A stretch of 64,000 bases of DNA from NCBI RefSeq assembly GCF_007745175.1, contig NZ_CP036271.1, forward strand, positions 4,600,314 to 4,664,313. Direction: 5' to 3'. Positions within the stretch are counted from its first letter, which is position 1. Every line of letters starts with the position of its first letter. This stretch comes from Caulifigura coniformis. Lineage in GTDB: Bacteria > Planctomycetota > Planctomycetia > Planctomycetales > Planctomycetaceae. Under the pieces are notes generated by a model. It did no database searches, was not told the origin of the DNA, and saw only the letters and a list, made by a program, of their open reading frames with translations. Made by a program: the position numbers and the translations under genes. Below are positions 1 through 8,883 of this stretch, piece by piece.

Positions 1-1
1 G

Positions 2-1357
2 CCGCTGGTCCTGTTCGACCAGGTCGCGGCCGATGGTCCACGCAGCGCAGGCGCCATAGTTGCGATTGCCGTTGGCCTGGGAACGTTCGTCTGGGTGATG
101 TGTTGGGGCGCCTCGATGCTGAACTCGTTCGTCATCGATGAACGACTGCCGAGATGGCTCATTTCGGTTCACCCTTACGGATTGGATCGCAGCGAGACTG
201 AAACGGTGCTCAAAGCCGCCGGTCTGGAGGAATTCGAGCCGCTCACGCTGGTCGACACGCGCCTGTCCCCCGGCCCCCGGCGCGACACCCCAATCCCGAC
301 ATTGCTGATCGGCGTACACGGCCTGCGGGAAGGCTCCAGTCGGATTCCATTCACACTGGTGGCCGGCAACCTCGACTCCGTCATGACCGACGTGGACAAC
401 GGAACAGGTTGCCTGCTGAGTGACTGGTATGCCCACAGTGCCAATGTCGCGGTAGGAGATGAGGTGTCTGTTGCCGTTCCGGGGCGACTCGAAAACGGCA
501 GCGTCCTCCATCGCACGTATCGCGTGGCCGGAATCGTCGAGCTTCGCGGCTGGAGAATGGCGACAAAGCAGAACAAGGTCCGGCTTCGGGGCGACAAGCA
601 TCGCGCGATGGTGGTCCTGGACGCAAAGACGGTGCGCCGCGACTTTTTTGTGAGCGATGCGAACTATCTGCTCGGATGGACGCGCCCCGCGGCGTCGGCG
701 CCCCCCTCTCGCTACGGAGCCGGGACTGCGGAACCGGAGTCGTACCAGGTCAGTCGGGGGGAACGTCTGGATCTCGAACGACAGGTCTCAGCGCTTCTCG
801 ATCTGGATCGCCCGATTCGATACTCGCCCGATGGGGGGGCTGAAATCACATTGTCGTCGCGGGTGGTTCAGGTCGACGATCTCGATCGCGCCCGGAGCGA
901 GTTGCTGGGCAATTGGGGGGGAGGAGCAGTTCGAAAGATGGGCTGGCTGCCGATGATGGCGCTGGCGATCAGCCTCTTTTCGGTCGCGGGCTCGCTGGCC
1001 GTATCGCTCCAGGCCCGCAGTCGCGAACTAGGGATATTGAGGAGCTGCGGGATGACGAGATTCGGCCTGTTGAGGTTGGCGATTGCTGAGAGTGTGCTGG
1101 TAACCCTGGCGGCGGTCGTTGTCGCCGGGCTGTTCGGTGCCGGTCAGGCGTGGCTCATGCTGCAGCTGGCATCGATCATCGGCTACCACCTCGACTTCGC
1201 CGGAATACGTCCGGAGTTCACGGTGCCCTGGGAATGGATGGTCCCCGGTGCGCTGATGACGGCGGCCGTTTGTGGCCTTGCTGCCTTGTGGGCGGGTTGG
1301 CGAATCGGGCGCCTGGCGCCGGCCGGCCTGCTGTCGGGTTCAATGATTCGATCTTGA
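2..1357 (+). CDS. FtsX/MacB-type ABC transporter permease, 5' end cut by window
   Basis: The reading frame is open from the left edge to a TGA at 1355-1357, so the N-terminus lies outside the window. A hydrophobic segment near the visible start is followed by a roughly 270-residue extracytoplasmic region. Three C-terminal membrane helices then follow (about DNA 940-1010, 1075-1180 and 1230-1320), with the FtsX-domain signature of a short loop after the first helix (QARSRELGILRSCGMTR). This topology is typical of MacB/LolCE-type permeases, which use the ATPase mechanically to move lipoproteins or export small molecules rather than to import. The ATP-binding partner begins 10 bp downstream. The substrate cannot be told from the sequence. 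Confidence 0.88.
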   Translation, partial: PLVLFDQVAADGPRSAGAIVAIAVGLGTFVWVMCWGASMLNSFVIDERLPRWLISVHPYGLDRSETETVLKAAGLEEFEPLTLVDTRLSPGPRRDTPIPTLLIGVHGLREGSSRIPFTLVAGNLDSVMTDVDNGTGCLLSDWYAHSANVAVGDEVSVAVPGRLENGSVLHRTYRVAGIVELRGWRMATKQNKVRLRGDKHRAMVVLDAKTVRRDFFVSDANYLLGWTRPAASAPPSRYGAGTAEPESYQVSRGERLDLERQVSALLDLDRPIRYSPDGGAEITLSSRVVQVDDLDRARSELLGNWGGGAVRKMGWLPMMALAISLFSVAGSLAVSLQARSRELGILRSCGMTRFGLLRLAIAESVLVTLAAVVVAGLFGAGQAWLMLQLASIIGYHLDFAGIRPEFTVPWEWMVPGALMTAAVCGLAALWAGWRIGRLAPAGLLSGSMIRS

Positions 1358-1366
1358 GGACCGTGA

Positions 1367-2158
1367 GTGACCACGACTGATCGACGCGCGTTGCTTCAGG
1401 CATCCGGATTGCAAAAGCGCTTCACTGCCGGAACGGATGCGATTCATGCCGTCGACGGTGTCAGCATCGATCTGATCGCCGGTGAGACCGTGGCAATCAT
1501 GGGGGCTTCCGGATCAGGAAAGACTACGCTGCTCCACCTGCTCGGGGGGTTGCTCCGCCCCGATTCAGGAATTCTCCGTTTCGCGGGAGCCGATCTGGCC
1601 ACTTTGTCCGATGCCGCGCTCACTTCATTGAGATGCGAGCGCATGGGAATCGTCTATCAGTCGTCGAACCTGATTCCGACGCTTTCGGCCCTCGACAACG
1701 TCGCGCTGCCGATGCTGCTCAACGGCTCGTCGCGCACGACGGCACGCGCGGCGGCGCACGAGCGTCTGCGGGAAGTCGGCCTGGGGGCCAGGGCACTGCA
1801 CCGGCCGGGCCAGATGTCGGGCGGCGAGCAACAGCGAGTCGCCATCGCCCGGGCCTTGATTGCGAAACCGGAACTGGTCCTCGCAGACGAGCCTACCGGA
1901 AGCCTCGATCGCCAGAATTCGCTGGATGTCTGCCAGCTCCTGCATCAGGTCGCGGCCGACAGATCGCGATCGGTCGTCATCGTCACGCATGACCCGGCAG
2001 TGGCGCTGCTGGCCGATCGCATCCTGGTGCTTTCAGACGGGAAGCTGGTCTCGGAGATATCGCGCGCAGATGTCGCGACGGCCGAGGAAGTCGCGATCTA
2101 TTGCATGAGAGTCGCCCGGCGAAACCAGGTGTTTGCTCCGTCGTCGCCGGGGATCTAG
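1367..2158 (+). CDS. ABC transporter ATP-binding protein (LolD/MacB class)
   Basis: This 263-residue ATPase starts at GTG 1367, 10 bp after the permease stop. It carries a Walker A (GASGSGKTT, about residues 45-53), a Q-loop ([15 protein letters not shown]), the signature [15 protein letters not shown], a Walker [10 protein letters not shown] and the switch His in VTHDP. The Q-loop context and the SLD after DEPTG match the LolD/MacB/FtsE class, which pairs with FtsX-type permeases such as the gene just upstream. The two form an operon and should make a homodimeric ATPase on the inner membrane. No substrate is indicated. About 25 residues after the switch region ([17 protein letters not shown]) form a slightly longer tail than usual. 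Confidence 0.93.
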   Translation: MTTTDRRALLQASGLQKRFTAGTDAIHAVDGVSIDLIAGETVAIMGASGSGKTTLLHLLGGLLRPDSGILRFAGADLATLSDAALTSLRCERMGIVYQSSNLIPTLSALDNVALPMLLNGSSRTTARAAAHERLREVGLGARALHRPGQMSGGEQQRVAIARALIAKPELVLADEPTGSLDRQNSLDVCQLLHQVAADRSRSVVIVTHDPAVALLADRILVLSDGKLVSEISRADVATAEEVAIYCMRVARRNQVFAPSSPGI

Positions 2159-2168
2159 GCATGTGTCA

Positions 2169-2209
2169 GCTGCGTCGCTCCCTTGCATGTGCGGGCAGAG
2201 CGACGCAGC
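2169..2209. terminator. Bidirectional hairpin terminator between convergent genes
   Basis: A perfect 12-bp inverted repeat (GCTGCGTCGCTC at 2169-2180 and its complement at 2198-2209) with a 17-nt loop lies in the 66-bp gap between the convergent ABC ATPase and the secreted protein at 2225. A weak T-rich stretch follows on the plus strand. Position and symmetry suit a shared terminator. Confidence 0.7.
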
Positions 2210-2224
2210 CGGCCATCCTCTTGT

Positions 2225-3040
2225 TCATTTCAGATCGAGCGTCAGCGTCCCGATTCGCGAAACCGGTCCACCCGAGGGCTGAGCGGCGTCGGTCGAGGCG
2301 ACCGAGATCCGGACTTCAACCATGTATCGGCCTGGGTGTTTGACGGGAATCGACACGATTCCCAGTTCCGTCTCCCCTGTCTCGCTCCATTCACCTGGCC
2401 CGGAGACCGTCACGCGGCACTGATCCGCCGGGTTCCCGTCGTCGAGTACGATCAGGCTGAGTGATTCGCCGTCCCACTTGGGAAAGAAGTCGACTTTCAT
2501 GGCCTCGTTGGGCTTCGACTTCAGCGACTCCCCTTTCGAGAGCGCGGCGTACTTGGCATAGAACTCCGAGCGGCCGGAACTGGCACCCATGCCTTCGCGG
2601 CCGCCACGACTTCCCCGCTCACCGCCGAAGCCGCCCCTCCCCCCACCGGGACGACCTTCACCCTCGAGTCCCCCCTGGGGGCGGCCGGTGCTCTGTCCGG
2701 GGGACATCGCCCGCACTGGCGGGAGATACACGACCTCAAGCTCGGCAGGTGCGGGGGCATCAAGCCTGGCAGACAGGACTGCGAGTTCACCCGCCACATG
2801 CCGGGTCACGCTCATCGCCTGACGCTGGTCTGAATGGACGGAGAACACCTTGACGTCGGCATTCGCGTCCAGCATCGCGCTGCTTCCGGGCTGCGGTCCA
2901 TCGGCAAAACTGATCGCCACCCTGTTGGCACTTGAGTTTCCCGCCTGGGGATAGACCCAAATCCCATGGGCGAACGCCGCGGATGCTGACAGTGCGAATG
3001 AACCGGTGATGGAGAAAACGAGACGACGACGAACGTTCAT
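2225..3040 (-). CDS. Secreted DUF4198-like protein with Gly/Arg-rich segment
   Basis: The start is placed at ATG 3040, because the protein then begins MNVRRRLVFSITGSFALSA and shows a clear signal peptide ending near AFA-HGIW; upstream codons look non-coding. The mature N-terminus (HGIWVYPQ) resembles DUF4198 proteins, which begin AHKMWL-like after cleavage and are linked to metal uptake loci; the second example in this window is at 10209. The middle of the protein has a Gly/Arg-rich low-complexity stretch (about residues 140-175 of the mature form), then a beta-rich C-terminal half. It is downstream of the PepSY membrane protein at 3096 with a 55-bp gap and probably shares its transcript. I infer a periplasmic accessory role in metal uptake; the exact family is uncertain. 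Confidence 0.65.
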   Translation of the reverse strand: MNVRRRLVFSITGSFALSASAAFAHGIWVYPQAGNSSANRVAISFADGPQPGSSAMLDANADVKVFSVHSDQRQAMSVTRHVAGELAVLSARLDAPAPAELEVVYLPPVRAMSPGQSTGRPQGGLEGEGRPGGGRGGFGGERGSRGGREGMGASSGRSEFYAKYAALSKGESLKSKPNEAMKVDFFPKWDGESLSLIVLDDGNPADQCRVTVSGPGEWSETGETELGIVSIPVKHPGRYMVEVRISVASTDAAQPSGGPVSRIGTLTLDLK

Positions 3041-3095
3041 TGGAAGCCTGCTGCACGGAAGTCGGGAAAAGACATGGAACGTGAGACACGCTCGA

Positions 3096-4187
3096 TCAGC
3101 GGACCCCATTGGCCAGCATCTCGTGCATGCCGATTCCGACATACGTTGCCGAGGCAACGCTGAGGAGCAGGCAGATTCCACCCAGGACGCGTGTCCGCTT
3201 GATCTGCCACCACATCACGATTCCGGAGATGCCCCAGAACACCATGATCAAAGACATCGCGTCGACGATCATCGCCCAGACAAAGCGAATCGGGTTGTCA
3301 TCGGCCGGATAGCCGTGCGCCATATGCATCCGGAGCAGGAACGATCGGGCCGACATGGCAAGCCCTTCCGCGCCCTCGGGGACCGGCTGGCCCGTCACGG
3401 AACCGATCAGTGGGTTGTAGGAGGCCTGCCACTTCTTTCCGGCCGACTCCATCTGGAACGACAACGGCGTGACGCGGACCTCCGACACACGGACGCCATC
3501 CATCTTCAAACGTGACAGGACGGTGCTCAGTCCATCCTCAATGCGGTCGAACGGCGAGGCCTTCAGGAGGAGACCACTCTTCACTTCGAACGGGGCCGCA
3601 GCACTTTCTGTCGATGATTCACCGAAACCGCCACGTCCGCCGCGACCGCCGCCGCCGCGGCCCCCGAGTCCGCCCACCGCCAATTCGCGAATCGATCCGG
3701 TTCCGCTCGTCCCCAGGCTGACGCTGTAGGCCTTTCCGTCGCTGCCGATGAGACTGGCGCCGAGTCCGCCACGACCGAACGAGATGCGGTCGGCATCCAG
3801 GAGTTCATACTGGTCCTTTCCGCTGGCGTTGATCGCGGCGACGACTTCGGCCGCCATCGCGGCCGGCCTCTGCAGTTCGCTGAGGGGCGTTCCCTTGATC
3901 AGGCGATTGGTGATCGAGGTGGTTGGCTGGTCTGACCAGACCTCCGGATGGTTAAACAGGAAGCCGGTCACACCGTACAGGAATACCCAGGGGACCAGCA
4001 GCAGGCCCGCGTACAAGTGACCGCGCCGCGTCAGGTGCATCGACGTCTTGCCAAGCTTGCTGCGCTTGGGAGCAGGCGCCTTCGCCGGTGGAACGGCCGG
4101 GCGATCTTTGCGGGCTTGCTGGAGCGGTGAAAGCTTCTCCACCGGTGGCGGGGGCGCGGAAACGGACGCGGAAGGGGGTGGTGTCAT
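3096..4187 (-). CDS. PepSY-associated transmembrane protein
   Basis: A 363-residue protein has a Pro-rich cytoplasmic N-terminus (about 1-50), a first helix at about 55-77 preceded by LTRRGHLYAGL, a large periplasmic part, and two C-terminal helices (about 305-352) ending in a short tail. The conserved 'HxxG...TG...N.P' pattern around the first helix (GFLFNHPEVW) is that of PepSY_TM proteins, which sit next to siderophore receptors and are thought to help reduce or release iron at the inner membrane. A Gly/Arg-rich stretch (about 170-190, GGRGGGGRGGRGGFG) interrupts the periplasmic part. The gene is divergent from the DUF1559 gene at 4610, and the intervening 420 bp hold Fur-like palindromes. 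Confidence 0.78.
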   Translation of the reverse strand: MTPPPSASVSAPPPPVEKLSPLQQARKDRPAVPPAKAPAPKRSKLGKTSMHLTRRGHLYAGLLLVPWVFLYGVTGFLFNHPEVWSDQPTTSITNRLIKGTPLSELQRPAAMAAEVVAAINASGKDQYELLDADRISFGRGGLGASLIGSDGKAYSVSLGTSGTGSIRELAVGGLGGRGGGGRGGRGGFGESSTESAAAPFEVKSGLLLKASPFDRIEDGLSTVLSRLKMDGVRVSEVRVTPLSFQMESAGKKWQASYNPLIGSVTGQPVPEGAEGLAMSARSFLLRMHMAHGYPADDNPIRFVWAMIVDAMSLIMVFWGISGIVMWWQIKRTRVLGGICLLLSVASATYVGIGMHEMLANGVR

Positions 4188-4322
4188 GGACGTGGAGTCA
4201 GCGGAGAAGGAAAGACCACTGGAGTGCAGGCCGGCTCTCGAGCGTGACCACCGGGCAGCGACTCTTGGGAGAGCATCTCACGCGGTCAAACGGACTGCGC
4301 GGATCACACCCTCGATTCATGT

Positions 4323-4378
4323 TGAGTCTCAGTTGCAATGAAAATCTAGTGGCCTCGGTGTGGCTTGCAACTGACTCA
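4323..4378. promoter_or_regulatory. Inverted Fur-like half-site pair upstream of PepSY operon
   Basis: Two related motifs face each other: TGAGTCTCAGTTGCAA at 4323-4338 and TTGCAACTGACTCA at 4365-4378. Read on the minus strand, the first is TTGCAACTGAGACTCA, similar to the TTGCAA-TGAGA part of many proteobacterial Fur sites. They lie 135-190 bp upstream of the PepSY gene at 4187. Seen: the repeats. Inferred: binding of a Fur-family repressor. Confidence 0.4.
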
Positions 4379-4556
4379 CCCAACAATCCCAGCCAGTGCG
4401 GGCGATAGCCAAACGGCATGGAACATCGCGACACAAGCCATTATTTTTCAATGCCTTATGCGATCCAACTAGCCGGAGCGCCTTGGAGGAATCCGAGGCA
4501 TCGGACGGTGGGGGAACCTTGAAAGTCACCTCTCCTTCCGATACAGAGCACGTCGT

Positions 4557-4571
4557 TGAGACTCAGTCTCA
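4557..4571. promoter_or_regulatory. Perfect 7-1-7 palindrome, candidate Fur-type operator
   Basis: TGAGACT-C-AGTCTCA is a perfect 7-1-7 inverted repeat centred on 4564, the same architecture as the Fur core TGATAAT-n-ATTATCA. It is 39 bp upstream of the DUF1559 start at 4610 and 370 bp upstream of the divergent PepSY gene. It shares the TGAGACTCA core with the motif at 4323-4338. The regulator is inferred, not shown. The rest of the 4188-4609 gap shows no gene. Confidence 0.45.
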
Positions 4572-4609
4572 GTGTGATTTGGGTGTTCGAAGAGAAAGTG
4601 CGGAGACAA

Positions 4610-5623
4610 ATGAACCTGTCGAGAAGGCGAGCCTTCACCCTCATTGAGCTGCTGGTCGTGATCGCGATTATCGCCATTCTGATTGCCCTGCTCTTGCCGG
4701 CCGTGCAGCAGGCCCGCGAAGCCGCCCGTCGGACCCAGTGCCGCAACAACCTGAAACAGATCGGGCTGGCGCTTCACAACTACATGTCGACCTACAACGA
4801 GGTGCTGCCCAATGCCGGCGGCCCCGGGGTCGGGTACCTCAATGACCACTCACCGCTCGCGCGGCTCCTGCCGTTCCTCGATCAGGCCAACCTACAGAAC
4901 CTGATCGATTGGAACATCCAGATGGGGCATCCCGGCAGTGGAATCCTTCCCGAGGCGTTGCGTCCCATCGCCGCGACGTCGATTCCGACGTACCTCTGCC
5001 CCAGCATGGCGGGCAATCCCGTCACTGATATCACTCAGCAATCCGTGACCTACAAGACGGCCGGTGCGAGCTACGGAATGGTCCATGGGAACGGGCTGGA
5101 TAGCGCGTTCCATGCGGGCTCGAATCCTGGAAACGGCCTGTGCTGGGCCAACGCCAAGATCCTGATTCGCGACATCACCGACGGCACGTCCAACACAATC
5201 GCCTTCGTCGAGGCCGTCGTCGGGCCCGGTTCGAACGCCACGCCTCCGGCCGCTTCGGAGAAGGCCGATCCCAGGCTGTGGCGAGCGAACGGATCGGCCA
5301 GCAACGCGGCCACCGGGCAGAATCAGGGTTATGACGCAATCGCTTCCGCCATCGGCGGCTGGACCGGCGGGAAGAACACGATGTGGCTCCGCGGCAGCGT
5401 CCCTAACGGTCCGGTCATGGCTCCGATCCTGACTCCGAACAGTAAAATCCCGGACTTTGGCTCGGGCTCCGCGAAGGCCGTCGCCTCTCGAAGCTTCCAC
5501 TCCGGCGGAGTGTCTGTGCTGCTCTGCGATGGCAGCGTGCGCTTCGTCAGCGACAACATCGATCGGAATACCTGGCACGCACTCCTCAGCCGTTCCGGCG
5601 GCGAAGTGGTCGGAGAGTTCTAA
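4610..5623 (+). CDS. DUF1559 pilin-like secreted protein
   Basis: The start ATG 4610 has a GGAG at 4602-4605 and gives a 337-residue protein beginning MNLSRRRAFTLIELLVV. This is a type IV prepilin-like N-methylation signal followed by one long hydrophobic helix (IAIIAILIALLLPAVQQAREAAR). The DUF1559 body follows, ending in the family's C-terminal H-X9-DG motif (FHSGGVSVLLCDGSVRF) and a final GEF. Planctomycetes carry many such paralogs; their function is unknown, and the signal suggests processing by a prepilin peptidase and assembly or anchoring at the cell surface. The gene is alone in its orientation, followed by a strong terminator, and preceded by a Fur-like palindrome, so it may respond to iron. 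Confidence 0.93.
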   Translation: MNLSRRRAFTLIELLVVIAIIAILIALLLPAVQQAREAARRTQCRNNLKQIGLALHNYMSTYNEVLPNAGGPGVGYLNDHSPLARLLPFLDQANLQNLIDWNIQMGHPGSGILPEALRPIAATSIPTYLCPSMAGNPVTDITQQSVTYKTAGASYGMVHGNGLDSAFHAGSNPGNGLCWANAKILIRDITDGTSNTIAFVEAVVGPGSNATPPAASEKADPRLWRANGSASNAATGQNQGYDAIASAIGGWTGGKNTMWLRGSVPNGPVMAPILTPNSKIPDFGSGSAKAVASRSFHSGGVSVLLCDGSVRFVSDNIDRNTWHALLSRSGGEVVGEF

Positions 5624-5637
5624 TCAGGATGCAGGGT

Positions 5638-5687
5638 ACGAGCTGGCGATCGGCGTGAACGCAGGTCGAACGCCAGCTCGTCTTTTT
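5638..5687 (+). terminator. Rho-independent terminator after DUF1559 gene
   Basis: An 11-bp perfect stem (ACGAGCTGGCG 5638-5648 with CGCCAGCTCGT 5671-5681) closes a 22-nt loop and is followed by a run of five T at 5683-5687. It starts 15 bp after the DUF1559 stop. The binding-protein gene begins right after it, so it must have its own promoter or be reached by read-through. Confidence 0.85.
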
Positions 5688-5696
5688 CGTCTGGCA

Positions 5697-6800
5697 ATGT
5701 CGTTCAATTCCGTGGATTCACTGATGAAGCCCCTGGGAAGTCTTTCGAACAGTTCGTCGCGAACGCTTGCGATGGTCGCTGTCCTTCACGCCGCGCTGAT
5801 TGGCGGGGGCCTCAACCCTGTCGAGGCCGGAGAGTCAAAGCGAATTCTCCATGCGCAGGGGACGACCGAGCTGGCGGCCGTTCCCCGCAAGGTCGCCGTT
5901 CTGGATCTGGGCGCTCTCGATATTCTCGATTCGATCGGCGTCGAAGCGGCCGGAGTTCCATCGATGAAGCCGGAGGCGTGGCCGGACTACCTCGGGAAGT
6001 ATGCGGGCGAAAAGTACGCCAAGATCGGTTCGTTGTTTGAGCCCGACCTCGAGGCCCTGCGGCAACTCAAGCCAGACCTGATTATCGTCGGCGGCCGCTC
6101 GGCCGGAAAATACCCGGACGTGAGCGCGATCGCCCCGACCCTCGATCTCTCTACGACGACTGTCGGTTTCATCCCGAGCGTGGTCCAGAACACGTTGACA
6201 CTCGGATCAGTTTTCTCGCGCGAGAAGGAAGCCAGCGAGAAGGTGCTCGAACTGCTCGGCGAAATCCGGCAACTCCAGGTGAAGGCGTCCCAGCAGGGGC
6301 GCGGTCTGCTGCTGTTTGGAGTCGGTGACCGCGTCATGGCGCAGCAGCCGCTGACCCGCTTCGGCATCGTCTATGAGCTGATCGGCATCGAACCCGTCGT
6401 CACTGCGGAGGATGCACCTCCGCCCGGAGAACGCCGGCCGCGGAATGCCGCGCGCGGCGCCGGCGAGTCGGGCGTCCCCGATCCCGCAGCCGAGGCCCGG
6501 GAAAAAGAGCGGGCCGCGGTCGAGGCGGCCCGCTTCGCAAAGATCCTCGGGCGCGAGCCGGACTGGCTGTTCGTGATCGACCGCAACTCGGCCTTCAAGG
6601 AACGGGCCAACGCCAGCGACGTTCTTGCCGCGAACCCGGGAGTCGCCAAGTCGGGGGCATGGCAAAAGAAGAAAGTTGTGCATCTCGACGGGGCCGGCTG
6701 GTACCTCGTCGGCGGCGGGTTGCAGCAGCTGCGGAACAGCATCCGCCAGATCGACGCGGCGTTCGACAAGCACCCGCCTGCCGTGAAACCTGCGTCCTGA
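5697..6800 (+). CDS. Siderophore/iron-type ABC substrate-binding protein
   Basis: This is a TroA-superfamily binding protein close to the FatB/CeuE/YclQ group. The N-lobe reads VAVLDLGALDILDSIGVEAAGVP, followed by KYAKIGSLFEPDLEALRQLKPDLIIVGGRSA, and the linker helix and C-lobe end with a Gly-rich strand and the NSIRQID helix. The start at ATG 5697 gives a signal-peptide-like N-terminus; ATG 5724 (MKPLGSLSNSSSRTLAM) is an equally good choice. A charged, Pro/Arg-rich insertion (about residues 235-275, APPPGERRPRNAARGAGE) is unusual for the family. There is no ABC permease or ATPase of the import type nearby, so the partner transporter must be elsewhere. The neighbours (a siderophore-type esterase and PepSY proteins) support ferric-siderophore or heme uptake. 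Confidence 0.82.
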   Translation: MSFNSVDSLMKPLGSLSNSSSRTLAMVAVLHAALIGGGLNPVEAGESKRILHAQGTTELAAVPRKVAVLDLGALDILDSIGVEAAGVPSMKPEAWPDYLGKYAGEKYAKIGSLFEPDLEALRQLKPDLIIVGGRSAGKYPDVSAIAPTLDLSTTTVGFIPSVVQNTLTLGSVFSREKEASEKVLELLGEIRQLQVKASQQGRGLLLFGVGDRVMAQQPLTRFGIVYELIGIEPVVTAEDAPPPGERRPRNAARGAGESGVPDPAAEAREKERAAVEAARFAKILGREPDWLFVIDRNSAFKERANASDVLAANPGVAKSGAWQKKKVVHLDGAGWYLVGGGLQQLRNSIRQIDAAFDKHPPAVKPAS

Positions 6801-6857
6801 CACCCACGGACTTCAACGATCCTGAGTCTCTCTTCTTCCAACGTTCTGCTGATTCGT

Positions 6858-7778
6858 ATGCGACAACTGGTCTGGCCACTACTCGGGGTCATCGCCGCTC
6901 TCTTTTCCAGCCGGGTGGCAGGACAGGATCAAGTCGCGCCGATGGTCAAGGGGAGTGAGAACTTCAATGTTCCCTATGTGGAGTTCAAGTACCGCCAGCA
7001 TGAGCGGCATCGCCTGAACCTCGTGGTCCCCGCACGGGTGGAAGGAAGCAGGCTTCCGCTCGTGATCTGGATTCACGGCGGCGCGTGGCGGGAAGGCAGC
7101 AAGGATGTGTGGCATCCTGCCCGTGTCATGTACGACAAAGGATTCGCGGTCTGCAGCATCAACTACCGGCTCAGCAACAGCGCGCCTTTTCCTGCACAGC
7201 TTCAGGATTGCAAGGCGGCAATCCGGTGGCTTCGTAAGAATGCGGATCGCTATGGCATCGATCCCGACCGAATCGGGGTGTGGGGCGCGTCAGCCGGAGG
7301 GCATCTCGCAGCGCTCGTCGGCACGACAGGCGACGTCGCACAGTTCGACATCGGCGAGAATCTCGACCAGTCGAGTTCCGTCAAATGCGTAGTCGACTAC
7401 TACGGTCCGACAAATTTCCAGCTCATGAACGAGCAGGCCAAGGGTCTTCCGGGCGGCCCGGCACTCGATCATGACCACCCGAATTCACCGGAATCCCTGC
7501 TTCTCGGCGGCCCGGTCCAGCGCCTCTCGGCGGAGGCGCGACGCGCGGATCCCTGCGAGTATGTCACCGCCAACGATCCACCGTTTCTCATCATTCATGG
7601 GCAGCGCGACCCAGTCGTGGCACATGGACAGAGCGAATTGCTGGTGAAGTCGCTGAAAGAGGCAGGGATCGCAGTCGACTTTCGTTCCGTTCCGAGAGCC
7701 GGCCACGGGGACGGATTCGGAGATGCTGAACAGAAAGCCTCGGAAGACTTTCTTCGTCATCACCTCGCACCGAAGTGA
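6858..7778 (+). CDS. Secreted alpha/beta hydrolase (BD-FAE/carboxylesterase type)
   Basis: The 306-residue protein begins with a signal peptide (MRQLVWPLLGVIAALFSSRVAGQ). It has the oxyanion-hole motif IHGGAWREGS, the nucleophile elbow GVWGASAGGHLAAL (Ser in GxSxG), an acid in HGQRDPVV and the catalytic His in RAGHGDGF. This order fits the hormone-sensitive-lipase/BD-FAE group of esterases common in planctomycetes. The substrate is unknown. It sits between the siderophore-type binding protein and the siderophore-esterase-like gene, so it may act on an iron chelate, but secreted esterases of this group more often act on plant or algal esters. Confidence 0.88.
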   Translation: MRQLVWPLLGVIAALFSSRVAGQDQVAPMVKGSENFNVPYVEFKYRQHERHRLNLVVPARVEGSRLPLVIWIHGGAWREGSKDVWHPARVMYDKGFAVCSINYRLSNSAPFPAQLQDCKAAIRWLRKNADRYGIDPDRIGVWGASAGGHLAALVGTTGDVAQFDIGENLDQSSSVKCVVDYYGPTNFQLMNEQAKGLPGGPALDHDHPNSPESLLLGGPVQRLSAEARRADPCEYVTANDPPFLIIHGQRDPVVAHGQSELLVKSLKEAGIAVDFRSVPRAGHGDGFGDAEQKASEDFLRHHLAPK

Positions 7779-7853
7779 CACGCCCGGATGTTGCCTCTCG
7801 CGAAATCCTTTCGCATCGTCGTCTTCTCGAAAGGACGTCATGTGAGGTCCACG

Positions 7854-8864
7854 ATGCTCGAACGAAATTCAGGGACATTGCAATTGCTTCGCGTGCTGAT
7901 CGGGATCGGAGTGATCACGGCACATTTTGTCGTGGCCGGCTCCTTATGCGTCGCGCAGCCCCCGGTTCGCACAATTGGCAGAACCGTCGCCGACGAAGAG
8001 TCGGAACATTACCGATTTGAGCGATTCACGATGTCGAGCCCGGACGCAAGCCGTACCTGGCGAGTGAACCTTGCAATCCCGAAGGGTGCGACGCCTGATA
8101 ATGGTTTTCCGTCGTTCTGGATGCTCGATGGCAACGCCTGCCTCCTGGAGTTCAACCAGGCGCTGCTGAAGGATCTGTCGACTCGGACGACACCGACCGT
8201 GCTGGTCTTTATCGGACACGACAACGATCTCCGAACCGACTCGCAGGCCCGTTACCGGGATTACACCCCCACGCTGACGTCGAGAACTGAGCCAGGAGCG
8301 GTCGCCGCCGTTACCGGCGGTGCTGATTCGTTTCTGGATGTCATTGAACGCGAAATCCGTCCGAAGGTCATGGAATCAGTCAAGCTCGCGCCAGGTCAGC
8401 AGACCCTCTGGGGGCACTCGCTGGGAGGCCTCTTCGTCCTCCATGCGTTCTTTACTCGCCCCGGCGCCTTCGACAACTACATTGCCGGCAGTCCTTCCTT
8501 GTGGTGGGACAAGGGAGTTGAGCTCGCTGAGGCAGAACGCTTCATCGAGCACAACGCCGGCCGTTCGAAACGCATCGTCATTCATCTCGGCGAGAAGGAG
8601 CGAACTGGTGAAGGTCGTCCCCGAGACACCAACAATCAGCGCGAAAAGGCGCATCTCGCTCGACTGGAAGGAGCGCCGCCGGACTCCGCACTCAAGCTGG
8701 CCGCACGACTCCAGAGTGTCACCGGCGTGAAGTCGTCGTATCAGGAATTCCCAGGACTGAGCCATGGTCCCATGTTTCGCGCTTCACTGATGCAGGCGCT
8801 GCAGGATGTCGGCGCCTCCGCGGGCAAAGGATTGACTCCCACTCCAGCGGCCGCCGCTCCCTGA
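7854..8864 (+). CDS. Siderophore-esterase-like alpha/beta hydrolase (Fes/IroE family)
   Basis: The start ATG 7854 is chosen because GAGG at 7844-7847 is 6 bp upstream and a signal peptide follows (about residues 11-36). The body matches the esterase-D/IroE group: WMLDGNACL near the start of the fold, LVFIGHD, the nucleophile LWGHSLGGLFVLHAF, then YIAGSPSLWWD, and a His in FPGLSHGPM. Enzymes of this family hydrolyse the ester backbone of enterobactin-type siderophores in the periplasm to release iron. It is 75 bp after the upstream hydrolase and 19 bp before a PepSY gene, so an operon is likely. A low-complexity Ala/Pro tail ends the protein. Confidence 0.82.
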   Translation: MLERNSGTLQLLRVLIGIGVITAHFVVAGSLCVAQPPVRTIGRTVADEESEHYRFERFTMSSPDASRTWRVNLAIPKGATPDNGFPSFWMLDGNACLLEFNQALLKDLSTRTTPTVLVFIGHDNDLRTDSQARYRDYTPTLTSRTEPGAVAAVTGGADSFLDVIEREIRPKVMESVKLAPGQQTLWGHSLGGLFVLHAFFTRPGAFDNYIAGSPSLWWDKGVELAEAERFIEHNAGRSKRIVIHLGEKERTGEGRPRDTNNQREKAHLARLEGAPPDSALKLAARLQSVTGVKSSYQEFPGLSHGPMFRASLMQALQDVGASAGKGLTPTPAAAAP

Positions 8865-8883
8865 TTCCCAGACAAGTACGAGA

